Shown: positions 1 through 7,908, counted from the stretch's first letter. The stretch is DNA of 20,354 nucleotides from SCRT01 sp036379455 (GCA_036379455.1 DASVGQ010000150.1:1-20354), one strand, 5' to 3'. The notes: a model not told the origin generated them from the letters alone. Numbers and translations are program-made.

Positions 1-612
1 GATGGCCTGCCAGGTGACGCCGCCCGCCGCCACACACAGGTCGACTACCGACGTGCCCGCGGCGTGGCGCAGGAAATATTCACCCGGCTGGAGCGCGAGA
101 CGCTCGCCCCCCGCGTAGACGTACAGCGACCGCGGGATGCCGGAGGTCGGATTCACCGTCCCGCGCCAGACGATATGAACCCCGCCGCCCAGCAGCGTGA
201 GGACCGTCGGCTCATGGGGCTTCGCCGGCGCCGGCAGCGCTTCCACCGCGAAGCGCGCGCCGCTGCCCGCTGCCAGCTCGCCACGACCCGCGATGCCCGC
301 CGTCGCCTGCCCACGCTCGCCGACGACCAGATCGTCCCCCGGGTGCAGCAAGGCCCCGGCCTGCAGCACGGTGCGCTGGCCCGCCCGCAGAGACACCACC
401 GAGCCGTTCACGCTGGTCAGGAGCAGGCCATCGGGCGCCGGCGCCGATATGGCCGCCGACGCCGCCTGCGGCGCGGCCGAGGTCCCGGCCGCAGCGGTGG
501 GATCGGCCGCCGCAACGGCGGTCGTACCCGCGAATGCCGCAATCCCCGCCAGACACCCGAGGATCGCGCAAGAATGCCACGCCCCAGCTCGCCGCACGGC
601 CCGTGCCCCCAT
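1..612 (-). CDS. FecR-domain exported protein, 3' end cut by the window edge
   Basis: The frame is open from an ATG at 612 to base 1 (204 codons, no stop), so the C-terminus lies outside the window. The N-terminus has basic residues (MGARAVRRAG) followed by a hydrophobic stretch and an Ala-rich segment, which looks like a signal peptide or anchor. Residues about 65-125 fit a FecR domain: VNGSVV, then a GALLHPGDDL turn, then GERGQATAGIAG and a GSGARFAVE end, the usual strand-turn pattern. The next part (residues about 130-204) has no family I recognise. FecR domains occur in anti-sigma regulators and in periplasmic or envelope proteins. No sigma factor gene is visible here, so the envelope type is more likely. 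It sits 114 bases after mtnP in the same direction, and that AT-rich gap could carry its own promoter. The domain is fairly sure; the function is unknown. Confidence 0.75.
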   Translation of the reverse strand, partial: MGARAVRRAGAWHSCAILGCLAGIAAFAGTTAVAAADPTAAAGTSAAPQAASAAISAPAPDGLLLTSVNGSVVSLRAGQRTVLQAGALLHPGDDLVVGERGQATAGIAGRGELAAGSGARFAVEALPAPAKPHEPTVLTLLGGGVHIVWRGTVNPTSGIPRSLYVYAGGERLALQPGEYFLRHAAGTSVVDLCVAAGGVTWQAI

Positions 613-726
613 CAAAGGCAACCTGCGACGGATAAGGTAATCCACCTTGTAATCAAATTGCTAGACATTCTTGTATACATACCGCATGAACGATGTGCGG
701 GAAGCGCTTTCCGGTCCGCGCGAAGC
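613..726 (-). promoter_or_regulatory. AT-rich gap before the FecR-domain gene, probable promoter region
   Basis: This 114-base stretch separates mtnP from the FecR-domain gene and is clearly richer in A+T than its surroundings (for example 652-682 on the plus strand). On the minus strand it contains TTGATT followed after 16 bases by TATCCG, and also a TGTATACA element. Neither is a convincing sigma-70 pair. A promoter somewhere here is an inference from base composition and spacing; no exact hexamers can be defended. Confidence 0.3.
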
Positions 727-1521
727 TCAGTCGCCGTCGCGGCGGGCATCCTGCGCGCGCAGCGCCGGCAGCGCCGCCGCAAGGATGGCGTCGGCGCGCG
801 CCATGCAGCGCGCCAGCACCGTATCGATCTGATCGTGGATGGGGCCATCCGCAAGGCCCGCCGCCCAGTTCACGCTCAGGGCGAGGCAGGCATATTCCAT
901 TCCCAGCTCGGCCGCAAGTGCGGCTTCGGGCATACCCGTCATGCCCACCATGTCGCAGCCGTCGCGCTGCAGCCGCCGGATCTCCGCGGCGGTCTCGAGC
1001 CGTGGACCCTGCGTCACGCCCATCACGCCGCCGTCCGTCACGTCCATGTCACGCGTCGACGCCGCGCGCAGCAGCTCGCGCCGCACGCGCGCCGCGTAGG
1101 GCTCCGTGAACTCGATGTGGCGCAGCCCTCTGTCGGGCGCTTGCGCTCCACCGCCCGAGTAGAAGCTGTGCGCGCGGCCCCACGTGTAATCCACGAGGTC
1201 CGAGGGAACGCAGAGGCTCCCCGGCGCCAGCCAGCGCGCGATGCCGCCGACCGCGGAGATCGCGATCACCGTATGCACGCCGCAGTTCGCGAGCGCCTTC
1301 AGGTTGGCGCGGTAGTTGATGCGATGGGGCGCCAGCTCGTGGGCGCGCCCGTGACGTGCGAGGAAGAGCACCGGCACGCCTTGCACCCGGCCAAGCAGCA
1401 ACGGCGCCGACGGCGCGCCGTAGTCGGTATCCAGCGTGAGCTCGCGCTCCGGCTTCAGGCTGGGCCAGCGATCCATACCGGTCCCACCGATCACGGCGAG
1501 CGTGGCGACGGCAGCGCTCAC
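727..1521 (-). CDS. mtnP: S-methyl-5'-thioinosine (or thioadenosine) phosphorylase
   Basis: Member of the PNP/MTAP family (264 aa, usual size), which phosphorolyses a purine nucleoside to free base and a (methylthio)ribose-1-phosphate. Visible are IGGTG near residue 11, the phosphate-site RHG at 56-58 followed by HELAPHRINYRAN, GPRLET at 172-177 and MTGMPEA at 194-200. Where MTAP has a TDYD motif whose Asp residues read the adenine amino group, this protein has SVNW with Asn218. An Asn here is expected for 6-oxopurines, so 5'-methylthioinosine is the likely substrate, as in the Pseudomonas enzyme next to nagZ. The start is GTG; it overlaps the hpt stop as GTGA, so translation is probably coupled. 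The product hypoxanthine is the substrate of the upstream hpt product. Family certain; substrate inferred. Confidence 0.88.
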   Translation of the reverse strand: MSAAVATLAVIGGTGMDRWPSLKPERELTLDTDYGAPSAPLLLGRVQGVPVLFLARHGRAHELAPHRINYRANLKALANCGVHTVIAISAVGGIARWLAPGSLCVPSDLVDYTWGRAHSFYSGGGAQAPDRGLRHIEFTEPYAARVRRELLRAASTRDMDVTDGGVMGVTQGPRLETAAEIRRLQRDGCDMVGMTGMPEAALAAELGMEYACLALSVNWAAGLADGPIHDQIDTVLARCMARADAILAAALPALRAQDARRDGD

Positions 1522-2099
1522 AGGCCCGCGACCGCGTAGATCGCCCGCAGCTGGCGCCAGTAGCCGCGATAGTCCATTCCGCAGCCGAAGACGTAGCGGT
1601 CCGGGAGGTGCAGCCCGACATATTCCGCGTGCGCGCCGTCGACGCGCCGGGCGTGCAGCTTGTCGGCCAGCACCGCGATGCGCAGGCTCGTCGGATGCTC
1701 CTGGAGCAGCGCGCGCCGCACCTCCACGAGCGTGGCTCCCTCATCGAGGATGTCGTCGATCACCAGCACGTGCCGCCCGGCCACGGCGGCCTCCGGGCGC
1801 CGCTTCCACACCACCTCCGATCCACGGATCCGGTCGTGGTAGCGCGTCGCGTGCAGGTAACCGACCTGCAGCGGGAAGCGCATGCGCGCCAGCAGCTCGG
1901 CGCCCGCAACAAAGCCGCCGACCATGAGGATGAGCACCAGCGGGTCCAACGCCTCGTAATGCGCCGCCAGCTGTTTCGCCAGCGCGTCGTAAGCTGCCTG
2001 GACGGTGGGCACGTCGAACAGGCAGTCGGCCGCGGCGAGCACCGCCCGCATGTCTTCCGCGCCGGGAGCAGCCACCGGCAGCTTCTCCGCGCACGCCAT
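1518..2099 (-). CDS. hpt: Hypoxanthine-guanine phosphoribosyltransferase
   Basis: 193-aa type I phosphoribosyltransferase that converts hypoxanthine (or guanine) and PRPP to IMP (or GMP) in the cytoplasm. The PRPP loop is HVLVIDDILDEGATL at residues 110-124, a variant of the usual VDDIxDTGxT with Glu in place of Thr. An MVGGF segment near 59-63 fits the loop that binds pyrophosphate. The ATG at 2099 was chosen because it overlaps the nagZ stop as TGATG; the frame stays open further upstream but only inside nagZ. The downstream gene is a methylthioinosine-type phosphorylase, so the two form a short route from methylthioinosine to IMP, with PRPP supplied by prs elsewhere in the window. Confidence 0.9.
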   Translation of the reverse strand: MACAEKLPVAAPGAEDMRAVLAAADCLFDVPTVQAAYDALAKQLAAHYEALDPLVLILMVGGFVAGAELLARMRFPLQVGYLHATRYHDRIRGSEVVWKRRPEAAVAGRHVLVIDDILDEGATLVEVRRALLQEHPTSLRIAVLADKLHARRVDGAHAEYVGLHLPDRYVFGCGMDYRGYWRQLRAIYAVAGL

Positions 2100-3061
2100 C
2101 AGTCGGGATTGCGCCGATACAGTCGCTGCAGCCGCGCGCTGGATTCCGGCGCCGCGGTGTACCCGCCCAGCGCGTCGAGCAGACCTTCCACGCCGGCCCG
2201 GTCGTTGCACACCGGCAGCATGTCGGCGCCAGCGTCCAGCGCGAGGCGCGCGCGAGCGTCGAGATCGCCCATCGCCTTCGCACCGCCCATGCTGAGGTCG
2301 TCGCAGAACAGCGCGCCGGTGAAACGCAGATCCTCGCGCAGCACGTCGTGCGACCAGCGTCGTGACAAAGAGGCCGGCAGCTCGTCGACCGCCGGATAGC
2401 GCACGTGCGCGGTCATCACCGATTCGATGCCGTCATCGATGAGCGCACGGAACGGCAGCAGGTCGCGGGCGTCGATCTCGGCCTCGCTGCGCCGGTCCAC
2501 CGGTAACTCCACGTGCGAGTCGGCTGCCACGGCTCCGTGTCCGGGAAAGTGCTTGCCGGTGGCTGCCATGCCGCACTCGCGCAGGCCGGCTCGGAAGGCG
2601 CGCGCCAGCGCAATCACGCGCTGTGGATCGCCGCTGAAGGCGCGGTCGCCGATGATGCGGCTGACGCCCGTCTCGCAGTCCAGCACCGGCGCAAAGCACA
2701 GATCGATGCCGGCCGCCGCCAGCTCGCGCCCGATCGTCTCGCCGTACTCCCGTGCCTGGACGCGCGCACGCTCCGGCGAGTCCGCGTACAGCGCGTCGAG
2801 CGTTCCCATGGCCGGTATGCGCGTGAAACCGACGCGGAAGCGCTGCACTCGACCGCCCTCGTGGTCCACCGCAATCAACAGTCGCGGCTGCCTCAGGGCG
2901 GCCAGCTCGCCGCACAGCGCGTGAAGCTGGGCGGCGTCCGTGTAGTTGCGCGCAAAGAGGATCACGCCGCCCACGAGCGGATGGCGCAGCACTTCGCGGT
3001 CCTCCGCCGTCAGGCGCGGACCGGCGACATCCACCATCAGTGGACCCATCGTCTTCGTCAT
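2099..3061 (-). CDS. nagZ: Beta-N-acetylhexosaminidase (cell-wall recycling)
   Basis: Glycoside hydrolase family 3 enzyme (320 aa, typical for the single-domain cytoplasmic NagZ) that removes GlcNAc from anhydromuropeptides during peptidoglycan recycling. Visible are AVDHEGGRVQRF at 64-75, KHFPGHG at 170-176, the general acid/base dyad Asp181-x-His183 in ADSH, and DDLSM at 254-258 carrying the nucleophile Asp. No signal peptide is present. The ATG at 3061 was chosen because it overlaps the stop of the preceding CYTH gene as ATGA; a second Met four codons on is possible. It is the middle gene of a tightly overlapping run, rlmD-CYTH-nagZ-hpt-mtnP. Confidence 0.95.
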   Translation of the reverse strand: MTKTMGPLMVDVAGPRLTAEDREVLRHPLVGGVILFARNYTDAAQLHALCGELAALRQPRLLIAVDHEGGRVQRFRVGFTRIPAMGTLDALYADSPERARVQAREYGETIGRELAAAGIDLCFAPVLDCETGVSRIIGDRAFSGDPQRVIALARAFRAGLRECGMAATGKHFPGHGAVAADSHVELPVDRRSEAEIDARDLLPFRALIDDGIESVMTAHVRYPAVDELPASLSRRWSHDVLREDLRFTGALFCDDLSMGGAKAMGDLDARARLALDAGADMLPVCNDRAGVEGLLDALGGYTAAPESSARLQRLYRRNPD

Positions 3062-3570
3062 CGGGAAGCGGGCATCGCCTCGTTGAAACGGTCGCGATTC
3101 CCCGGCCAGCGACGCCAGGGGAGTACAGCGAGCGCGTGATTGTAATAGCGCACGTCGTCGGTGACTTCCTGCCCCAGCCATGCCGGCCGCGCGAAATCCT
3201 CATCCGCCGCCTGAAGCTCGATCTCGGCGACCACCAGCCCCGCGCTGGCGCCCGAGAACTCATCGATCTCCCACAGATGCCCGCGGTGATGGACGTAGTG
3301 GCGCGTCTTGTCGACGCGTCCAACGCACAGCGTATCGAGGATCTCCTGCGCGTCGGCACGCGGCATCGGGTAGTCGTACTCGGCGCGCGCGGCGCCGACT
3401 ACCGCCGCCTTGATGTTCAGGCGGCCCTCCCGCTCGTCCACCCGCACGCGTACGGAGGCCGTGCCGCCCGGCGCGTGGAGGTAACCCTGCGCCATGCGCC
3501 GACTGCGCTCGATGGCGGCGCGCCAGCCGTCCCCGTGCACCAGGAACTTGCGTTCGATCTCGATTGCCAT
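3058..3570 (-). CDS. CYTH-domain triphosphate tunnel metalloenzyme (likely tripolyphosphatase)
   Basis: Stand-alone CYTH domain of 170 aa. The signature ExExK is present at the N-terminus (Glu4, Glu6, Lys8 in IEIERKFLV), followed by QGYL (28-31), RVRV (41-44), Lys54, WEIDEF (100-105) and AEIEL (115-119), i.e. the charged strands that line the tunnel. From memory, the pattern and length match the short bacterial proteins typified by the Nitrosomonas europaea tripolyphosphatase rather than the longer CYTH-CHAD proteins. Members of the family split tripolyphosphate, ThTP or ATP, so the substrate cannot be fixed from sequence alone. The ATG at 3570 overlaps the rlmD stop as TGATG, and the stop overlaps the nagZ start. 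Confidence 0.88.
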   Translation of the reverse strand: MAIEIERKFLVHGDGWRAAIERSRRMAQGYLHAPGGTASVRVRVDEREGRLNIKAAVVGAARAEYDYPMPRADAQEILDTLCVGRVDKTRHYVHHRGHLWEIDEFSGASAGLVVAEIELQAADEDFARPAWLGQEVTDDVRYYNHALAVLPWRRWPGNRDRFNEAMPASR

Positions 3571-4898
3571 CAGCGCTCGAACAGGGCCATGGACTCGACG
3601 TGCGCCGTGTGCGGGAACATGTCCAGCACACCGGCGCGGCGCAGATGGTAGCCGTGCACGCGCACCAGCGTGCCGGCATCGCGCGCCAGCGTGCCCGGAT
3701 GGCAGGACACATAGAGGATGCGCGGCGGCGCGCGCTCCGCGACCTGCGACAGGATTTCCTGCGCCCCCGCGCGCGGCGGATCGAGCAGAACGCCGCCGGA
3801 CGCCGCATCGAGCCACGGCGCCGAAGCCGCCGGAGCGAACAGATCGGCGCGCTCGAAACGAATTTCCAGCCCGTTCGTCCGCGCGTTCGCGCGGGCACGC
3901 TCCACCAGCGCGGCTTCGCCCTCGACCGCGGTGACGTGCGCGCCGGCTGCGGCGAGCGGCAGGCTAAAATTCCCGATGCCACTGAACAGCTCGAGGAGCG
4001 GAGCACCCGGCTCCGGCGCGAGCCACGCCAGCGCCTGACGCACCATCTGCTGGCTCACCGCCACGTTCACCTGCACGAAATCGAGCGGTGCGAAGCGCAG
4101 GCGGATGGCGCTGCCGTCGGGCGAATAGCTGAGCGGCGGGCGCAGCGGCGGCAAGGCCTCGAGGCTGTCCGCGCCGCCGGACTGCAGGTAGAAGGCGAAG
4201 CCCTCGCGTCCGGCAAACGCCGACAGCGCCGCGCGATCCTCGGCGGTGGGCGGAGCCAGCACGCGCCACACGAGCGCGACGTGGCTCTCCGCCGCGGCCA
4301 CCTCGATCTGCGGAATACGTTCGCGGATCGACAGCCCGCCGACCAGTGCGGACAGCGCCTCAAGCCGCAGGCCCACCCGTTCGTCGAGCGTGTCGCAGCG
4401 CGTCAGGATGGCGATCTTCGGCGCGTCGCGCTCGCGGAAGCCCACCAACGCGCGCTCCTTCTTGTAGACCCACCGCACGCCGAGGCGCGCGCGCCGCCGG
4501 TAGTGCCAGACCGGGCCCGTGACCGGCGCCGCGATTTCATCGGCCCGGACATTGCCGATGCGCGCCAGCGCATCGACCAGCTGCTTCTGCTTGAACGCGA
4601 CCTGCGCCGCCGGGGCGAGATGTTGCAGCGCGCAGCCGCCGCAGACGCCGAAGTGCGGGCACGCCGGTGCGACGCGATCCGGCGAGGCGAGCTCGATGGA
4701 CGTTGTCTCGGCTTCATTGAACTCCCGATGCGCGCGCAGCACGCGGACCCGCACGCGCTCGCCCGGCAGCGCCCCGGCGACGAACAGCACCTTGCCTCCG
4801 ACGCGCGCCACCCCGCGCCCGTCCTGCGCCAGATCCTCGACGGTGACCGGCCCGTCGATGACGGGCACCGGACGGCGAGGCCGACGTCGGTGTGACAT
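3570..4898 (-). CDS. rlmD: 23S rRNA (uracil-5-)-methyltransferase RlmD
   Basis: SAM-dependent enzyme that makes m5U1939 in 23S rRNA (442 aa, usual length). An N-terminal TRAM domain (about residues 12-70) is followed by the Fe-S cysteines Cys80, Cys86, Cys89 and Cys168, the SAM motif LELFSGIGNFSLPL, the LLDPPRAG loop, and the catalytic Cys399 in YVSCHPGTLARD, with a final HVE carrying the expected general base. A GTG two codons upstream at 4904 is an alternative start. The ATG at 4898 was preferred because a GAGGAG lies 10 bases before it, against only 4 before the GTG. The ribosome binding site overlaps the stop of the deacetylase gene, so the genes are probably co-translated. Confidence 0.95.
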   Translation of the reverse strand: MSHRRRPRRPVPVIDGPVTVEDLAQDGRGVARVGGKVLFVAGALPGERVRVRVLRAHREFNEAETTSIELASPDRVAPACPHFGVCGGCALQHLAPAAQVAFKQKQLVDALARIGNVRADEIAAPVTGPVWHYRRRARLGVRWVYKKERALVGFRERDAPKIAILTRCDTLDERVGLRLEALSALVGGLSIRERIPQIEVAAAESHVALVWRVLAPPTAEDRAALSAFAGREGFAFYLQSGGADSLEALPPLRPPLSYSPDGSAIRLRFAPLDFVQVNVAVSQQMVRQALAWLAPEPGAPLLELFSGIGNFSLPLAAAGAHVTAVEGEAALVERARANARTNGLEIRFERADLFAPAASAPWLDAASGGVLLDPPRAGAQEILSQVAERAPPRILYVSCHPGTLARDAGTLVRVHGYHLRRAGVLDMFPHTAHVESMALFER

Positions 4899-4912
4899 GC
4901 GCACGCAGCTCC

Positions 4913-5743
4913 TCAGCGCATGGCGTGGCGGGCCGCGGCTGCCCAGCGCACCCGAAGCGCCTTGCCACTTACCGCCGCATCACGCTTTGCCGGGCTCCAC
5001 GCCGCGCTCAGGGTGACGGTCATCAGGCCGCGCGCCGCGACTCGCGCAAGCAGTTGCGGCAACACGTCCCGCAGTGGCACCCCGTGGCAGCCTCGACCGC
5101 GTCCATCGTGCAGCAGGAGGATGTCGCCCGGCGCCAGATGCCGCTCGAGGCGCCGAAGCACCCGCGGGGCGTCCGGATCCACCGTGTCGAAGCCGCGCCG
5201 CGTCCAGCTGACGAGCCGCAACCCCGCGCCGGCCAGGCGCGGCTCCAGCAACGGACTGCGCACGCCCGCCGGTGCGCGGAAGAAGGACGGCGGGCGGCCG
5301 CACACCGTGCCCAGAATTTCCTGCGACCGCTGGAGCTCGCGGCCGAGTCGCCGCCAGCCGTACAGGGCGAACGCCGCTCCGTGGCGCCAGCTGTGATTCT
5401 GCACGTCGTGGCCGAGCCGCAGCATCTCGCGGATCAGCTCGGGCGCCGCCGCCGCGCGATCGGCGCGCACGAAGAAGGTGGCATGCGCGCCGTGGCGCGC
5501 GAGGCAGTCAAGCACCCACGGCGTGAGCACGGGATCAGGCCCGTCGTCGAAAGTGATCGCAACCTCGCCGCGGCGCGCGGCCGCAGCCGGCAGCCGGGTG
5601 ACGTTCGGCCCGAGCCAGCGGCAGCGCGGCCAGCAGCCGGCGGCCGCCAGCAGCAGATGGTTCACCGCGAAGGCGATCAGCAGCCACAGCCACCACGAGG
5701 GATGCAGCGCCGCTGCGGCCAGCAGCAGCAGCGGCCAGAGCAT
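4913..5743 (-). CDS. Membrane-anchored NodB-type polysaccharide deacetylase
   Basis: 276-aa carbohydrate esterase family 4 protein. Two hydrophobic segments at residues 1-12 and about 18-36 anchor it in the membrane. The NodB motifs are complete: TFDDGPD with Asp66/Asp67, NHSWRH with metal ligands His117 and His121, RAPAG at 156-160, and LLHDG with His212/Asp213. It should hydrolyse N-acetyl (or O-acetyl) groups from an extracytoplasmic glycan, identity unknown. The first ATG is at 5743, but the frame stays open upstream into the end of cysM and reads family-like residues (RRWRPSALLIFS) just before this Met, with no ATG, GTG or TTG available, so the true N-terminus is uncertain. It lies in the middle of housekeeping genes, in the same direction as both neighbours. 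Confidence 0.88.
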   Translation of the reverse strand: MLWPLLLLAAAALHPSWWLWLLIAFAVNHLLLAAAGCWPRCRWLGPNVTRLPAAAARRGEVAITFDDGPDPVLTPWVLDCLARHGAHATFFVRADRAAAAPELIREMLRLGHDVQNHSWRHGAAFALYGWRRLGRELQRSQEILGTVCGRPPSFFRAPAGVRSPLLEPRLAGAGLRLVSWTRRGFDTVDPDAPRVLRRLERHLAPGDILLLHDGRGRGCHGVPLRDVLPQLLARVAARGLMTVTLSAAWSPAKRDAAVSGKALRVRWAAAARHAMR

Positions 5744-5804
5744 CGAGAAAATCAGCAGCGCGCTCGGCCGCCAGCGTCGCGCGGCGACCCGCGCCGCCCG
5801 CCGC

Positions 5805-6698
5805 TCAGGCAGGGAACACCCCGGTGGAGATATAGCGGTCGCCGCGGTCGCAGACGATGCTCACGATCGTCGCGCCGCGCAGCTCCCGGCAGATCTGCAG
5901 CGCGGCCCACAGGGCGCCGCCCGACGACGGGCCGCAGAACACGCCCTCGACCTTCCCCGCCAGGCGCATCGTGTCCTCCGCCGCCTGTGCAGTGACGTTG
6001 ACGAAGCGATCGATGCGCTGCGGCTCGAAGAATCCCGGCAGGTATTCCTTTGGCCATTTCCGGATGCCCGGGATGGAAGATTCGCCGTCCGGCTGGACGC
6101 CGACCACCTGCACCTTCGGGTTGCGCTCCTTGAGGTAGCGCGAGCACCCCATGATGGTGCCGGTGGTGCCCATCGCCGAGACGAAGTGCGTCACCGTCCC
6201 GCGCGTGGCTTCCCAGATCTCCGGGCCGGTCGTCTCGTAGTGGGCGCGCGGATTGTCGGGATTGTTGAACTGGTCAAGCACGACGCCCTTGCCCTCACGC
6301 TGCATCTGCTTGGCGAGGTCGCGCGCGTAGGGCATGCCGCCCTGCTCCTTGGTGACGAGGACGACGTCCGCGCCGTAGGCCTTCATCGCCGCCCGGCGTT
6401 CAATCGACAGGTGCGACGGCATGATCAGGACCATGTGGTAGCCCATGAGCGCCGAGGCCATGGCCAGCGCGATGCCGGTGTTTCCCGAGGTGGGCTCGAT
6501 GAGCGTGTCGCCCGGCTTGATCTCGCCGCGCTGCTGGGCTCCGCGGATCATCCACAGCGCCGGCCGGTCCTTGACCGAGCCCGCCGGATTGTTGCCTTCC
6601 AGCTTGAGCAGCAGCGTGTTGTCGCCGATCCCCGGAAGATGGCTGACCCGGATCAAGGGAGTCTGGCCGATTGTCAGCGCCGCCGTCTTGTAATCCAT
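5805..6698 (-). CDS. cysM: Cysteine synthase B (O-acetylserine sulfhydrylase)
   Basis: PLP fold-type II enzyme (297 aa) that makes cysteine from O-acetylserine and sulfide or thiosulfate. The PLP lysine is Lys43 in NPAGSVKDRPA, a form of the motif typical of CysM rather than CysK. TSGNTG at 70-75 binds the substrate carboxylate, a GTTGT loop holds the PLP phosphate, and GPSSGGA lies near residue 255. The ATG at 6698 has an AGGAA about 10 bases upstream and begins the family-typical MDYKT...TIGQTPL. The gene follows acpS after 59 bases, in the pdxJ-acpS-cysM order known in many beta- and gammaproteobacteria. Confidence 0.95.
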   Translation of the reverse strand: MDYKTAALTIGQTPLIRVSHLPGIGDNTLLLKLEGNNPAGSVKDRPALWMIRGAQQRGEIKPGDTLIEPTSGNTGIALAMASALMGYHMVLIMPSHLSIERRAAMKAYGADVVLVTKEQGGMPYARDLAKQMQREGKGVVLDQFNNPDNPRAHYETTGPEIWEATRGTVTHFVSAMGTTGTIMGCSRYLKERNPKVQVVGVQPDGESSIPGIRKWPKEYLPGFFEPQRIDRFVNVTAQAAEDTMRLAGKVEGVFCGPSSGGALWAALQICRELRGATIVSIVCDRGDRYISTGVFPA

Positions 6699-6757
6699 TT
6701 TGCTTGGTTCCTGCAGCCCTTGTTGTCGCGGATCAACTGCCCCGCCGCGTGCTCGAA

Positions 6758-7180
6758 CTAGCTTAGCGCATCGCCATCCGGGGCCCGCTCCAGCACGACG
6801 AACGCGATCACGAGCCCGCCTTCGTCGCTGATCGACACATGTCCCGCGCCGACACCGCGCGCGGCAAGCCGCGCGGCGAGGCGCTTCGAATAGGCCAGCC
6901 GCGGCTGGCCGTCGGGGCCGCGCGCCGCGCCCACTTCGTTGAAGTCGATCCCGATGCCGGCAAAGCCGGTGCCAAGGGCCTTCACGAAGGCTTCCTTGAC
7001 CGCGAAGGAGCGCGCCAGCAGCCGGCCGGGGTCGCGCCCGGCCACGAGCAGCCGGTGCTCGACCGGGTGCAGCAGCTTGCGCGCGGCGCGCTCGCCGTAG
7101 CGTTCCCACAGCCGCTGGCCGCGCTCCACCCGCAGCAGGTCGGCGCCGACACCGTAGATCGCGGACGCTGCCGCAGGCAT
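6758..7180 (-). CDS. acpS: Holo-[acyl-carrier-protein] synthase
   Basis: 140-aa phosphopantetheinyl transferase of the AcpS type. It transfers 4'-phosphopantetheine from CoA to apo-ACP for fatty acid synthesis. The metal-binding Asp14 is in GVGADLLRVER and Glu63 in FAVKEAFVKALGTG, the two family signatures. The ATG at 7180 overlaps the pdxJ stop as TGATG. The reading frame is open far upstream, but only as a shadow of pdxJ. Confidence 0.95.
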   Translation of the reverse strand: MPAAASAIYGVGADLLRVERGQRLWERYGERAARKLLHPVEHRLLVAGRDPGRLLARSFAVKEAFVKALGTGFAGIGIDFNEVGAARGPDGQPRLAYSKRLAARLAARGVGAGHVSISDEGGLVIAFVVLERAPDGDALS

Positions 7181-7908
7181 CAGGATCGCGCGCCCTGCAT
7201 GGCGCGTCGCATCTCCTCCACCGCACGACGCAGGCCGACGAACAGGGCGCGCGCGACCAGGCTGTGCCCGATGTTGAGCTCGACGACCTCCGGAATCGCC
7301 GCGATCGGCGCGACGTTGTCGAGCGTCAAGCCGTGTCCGGCGTGAACCTCGAGCCCGGCGCCCGCCGCATCGCGCGCGAAGCCGGCGATGCGCGCGAGCT
7401 CCGGTTTGCGCTCTACCCCGGACGGCAGGTTCGCGTAACGCCCGGTATGGATCTCCACGTGCGGGGCGCCGCAGGCCAGCGTGGCTTCGAGCTGCCGCGC
7501 TTCGGGGTCGATGAACAGCGACACGGCGATGCCGGCGTTCGCCAACCGTCGGCACGCGTCCCGCACCTGCCGCGCATGCAGCGCGACATCGAGACCCCCT
7601 TCGGTCGTCAGCTCCTGACGGCGCTCCGGCACGAGGCACACGCAGGCTGGCCGCTGCGCGCAGGCCAGGGCGACGATCTCGTCGGTCGCCGCCATCTCCA
7701 GGTTCACCGGCAGCGACTGTTCGCGCAGCATCCGCCGCAGATCCTCGTCCTGGATATGGCGTCGGTCCTCGCGCAGATGGATGGTGATGCCATCGGCACC
7801 GCCCTGCGCGCACTCCCGCGCCGCGGCGACCGGATCGGGATAGTCCGTGCCGCGCGCCTGCCGCAAGGTGGCGACGTGATCCACGTTGACGCCCAGACGA
7901 ATCGACAT
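7180..7908 (-). CDS. pdxJ: Pyridoxine 5'-phosphate synthase
   Basis: TIM-barrel enzyme (242 aa) that condenses 1-deoxyxylulose-5-phosphate with 3-amino-2-oxopropyl phosphate to pyridoxine 5'-phosphate. Visible are GVNVDHVATLRQARG at residues 6-20, ITIHLREDRRHI at 41-52, Glu71, GLEVHAGHGL and the C-terminal ELNIGHSLVARAL. The ATG at 7908 has GAGGAG 5 bases upstream; the GTG one codon earlier is less likely. The 131 bases between recO and this start hold a short hairpin and a weak -10-like element. The PLP made downstream of this step is the cofactor of cysM in the same gene run. Confidence 0.96.
   Translation of the reverse strand: MSIRLGVNVDHVATLRQARGTDYPDPVAAARECAQGGADGITIHLREDRRHIQDEDLRRMLREQSLPVNLEMAATDEIVALACAQRPACVCLVPERRQELTTEGGLDVALHARQVRDACRRLANAGIAVSLFIDPEARQLEATLACGAPHVEIHTGRYANLPSGVERKPELARIAGFARDAAGAGLEVHAGHGLTLDNVAPIAAIPEVVELNIGHSLVARALFVGLRRAVEEMRRAMQGARS

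Noticed and set aside
64..1539. 491-codon plus-strand open frame at the left end
   Set aside because: It lies opposite mtnP and the FecR-domain gene, both supported by family motifs, and its product is Arg-rich with no recognisable domain.
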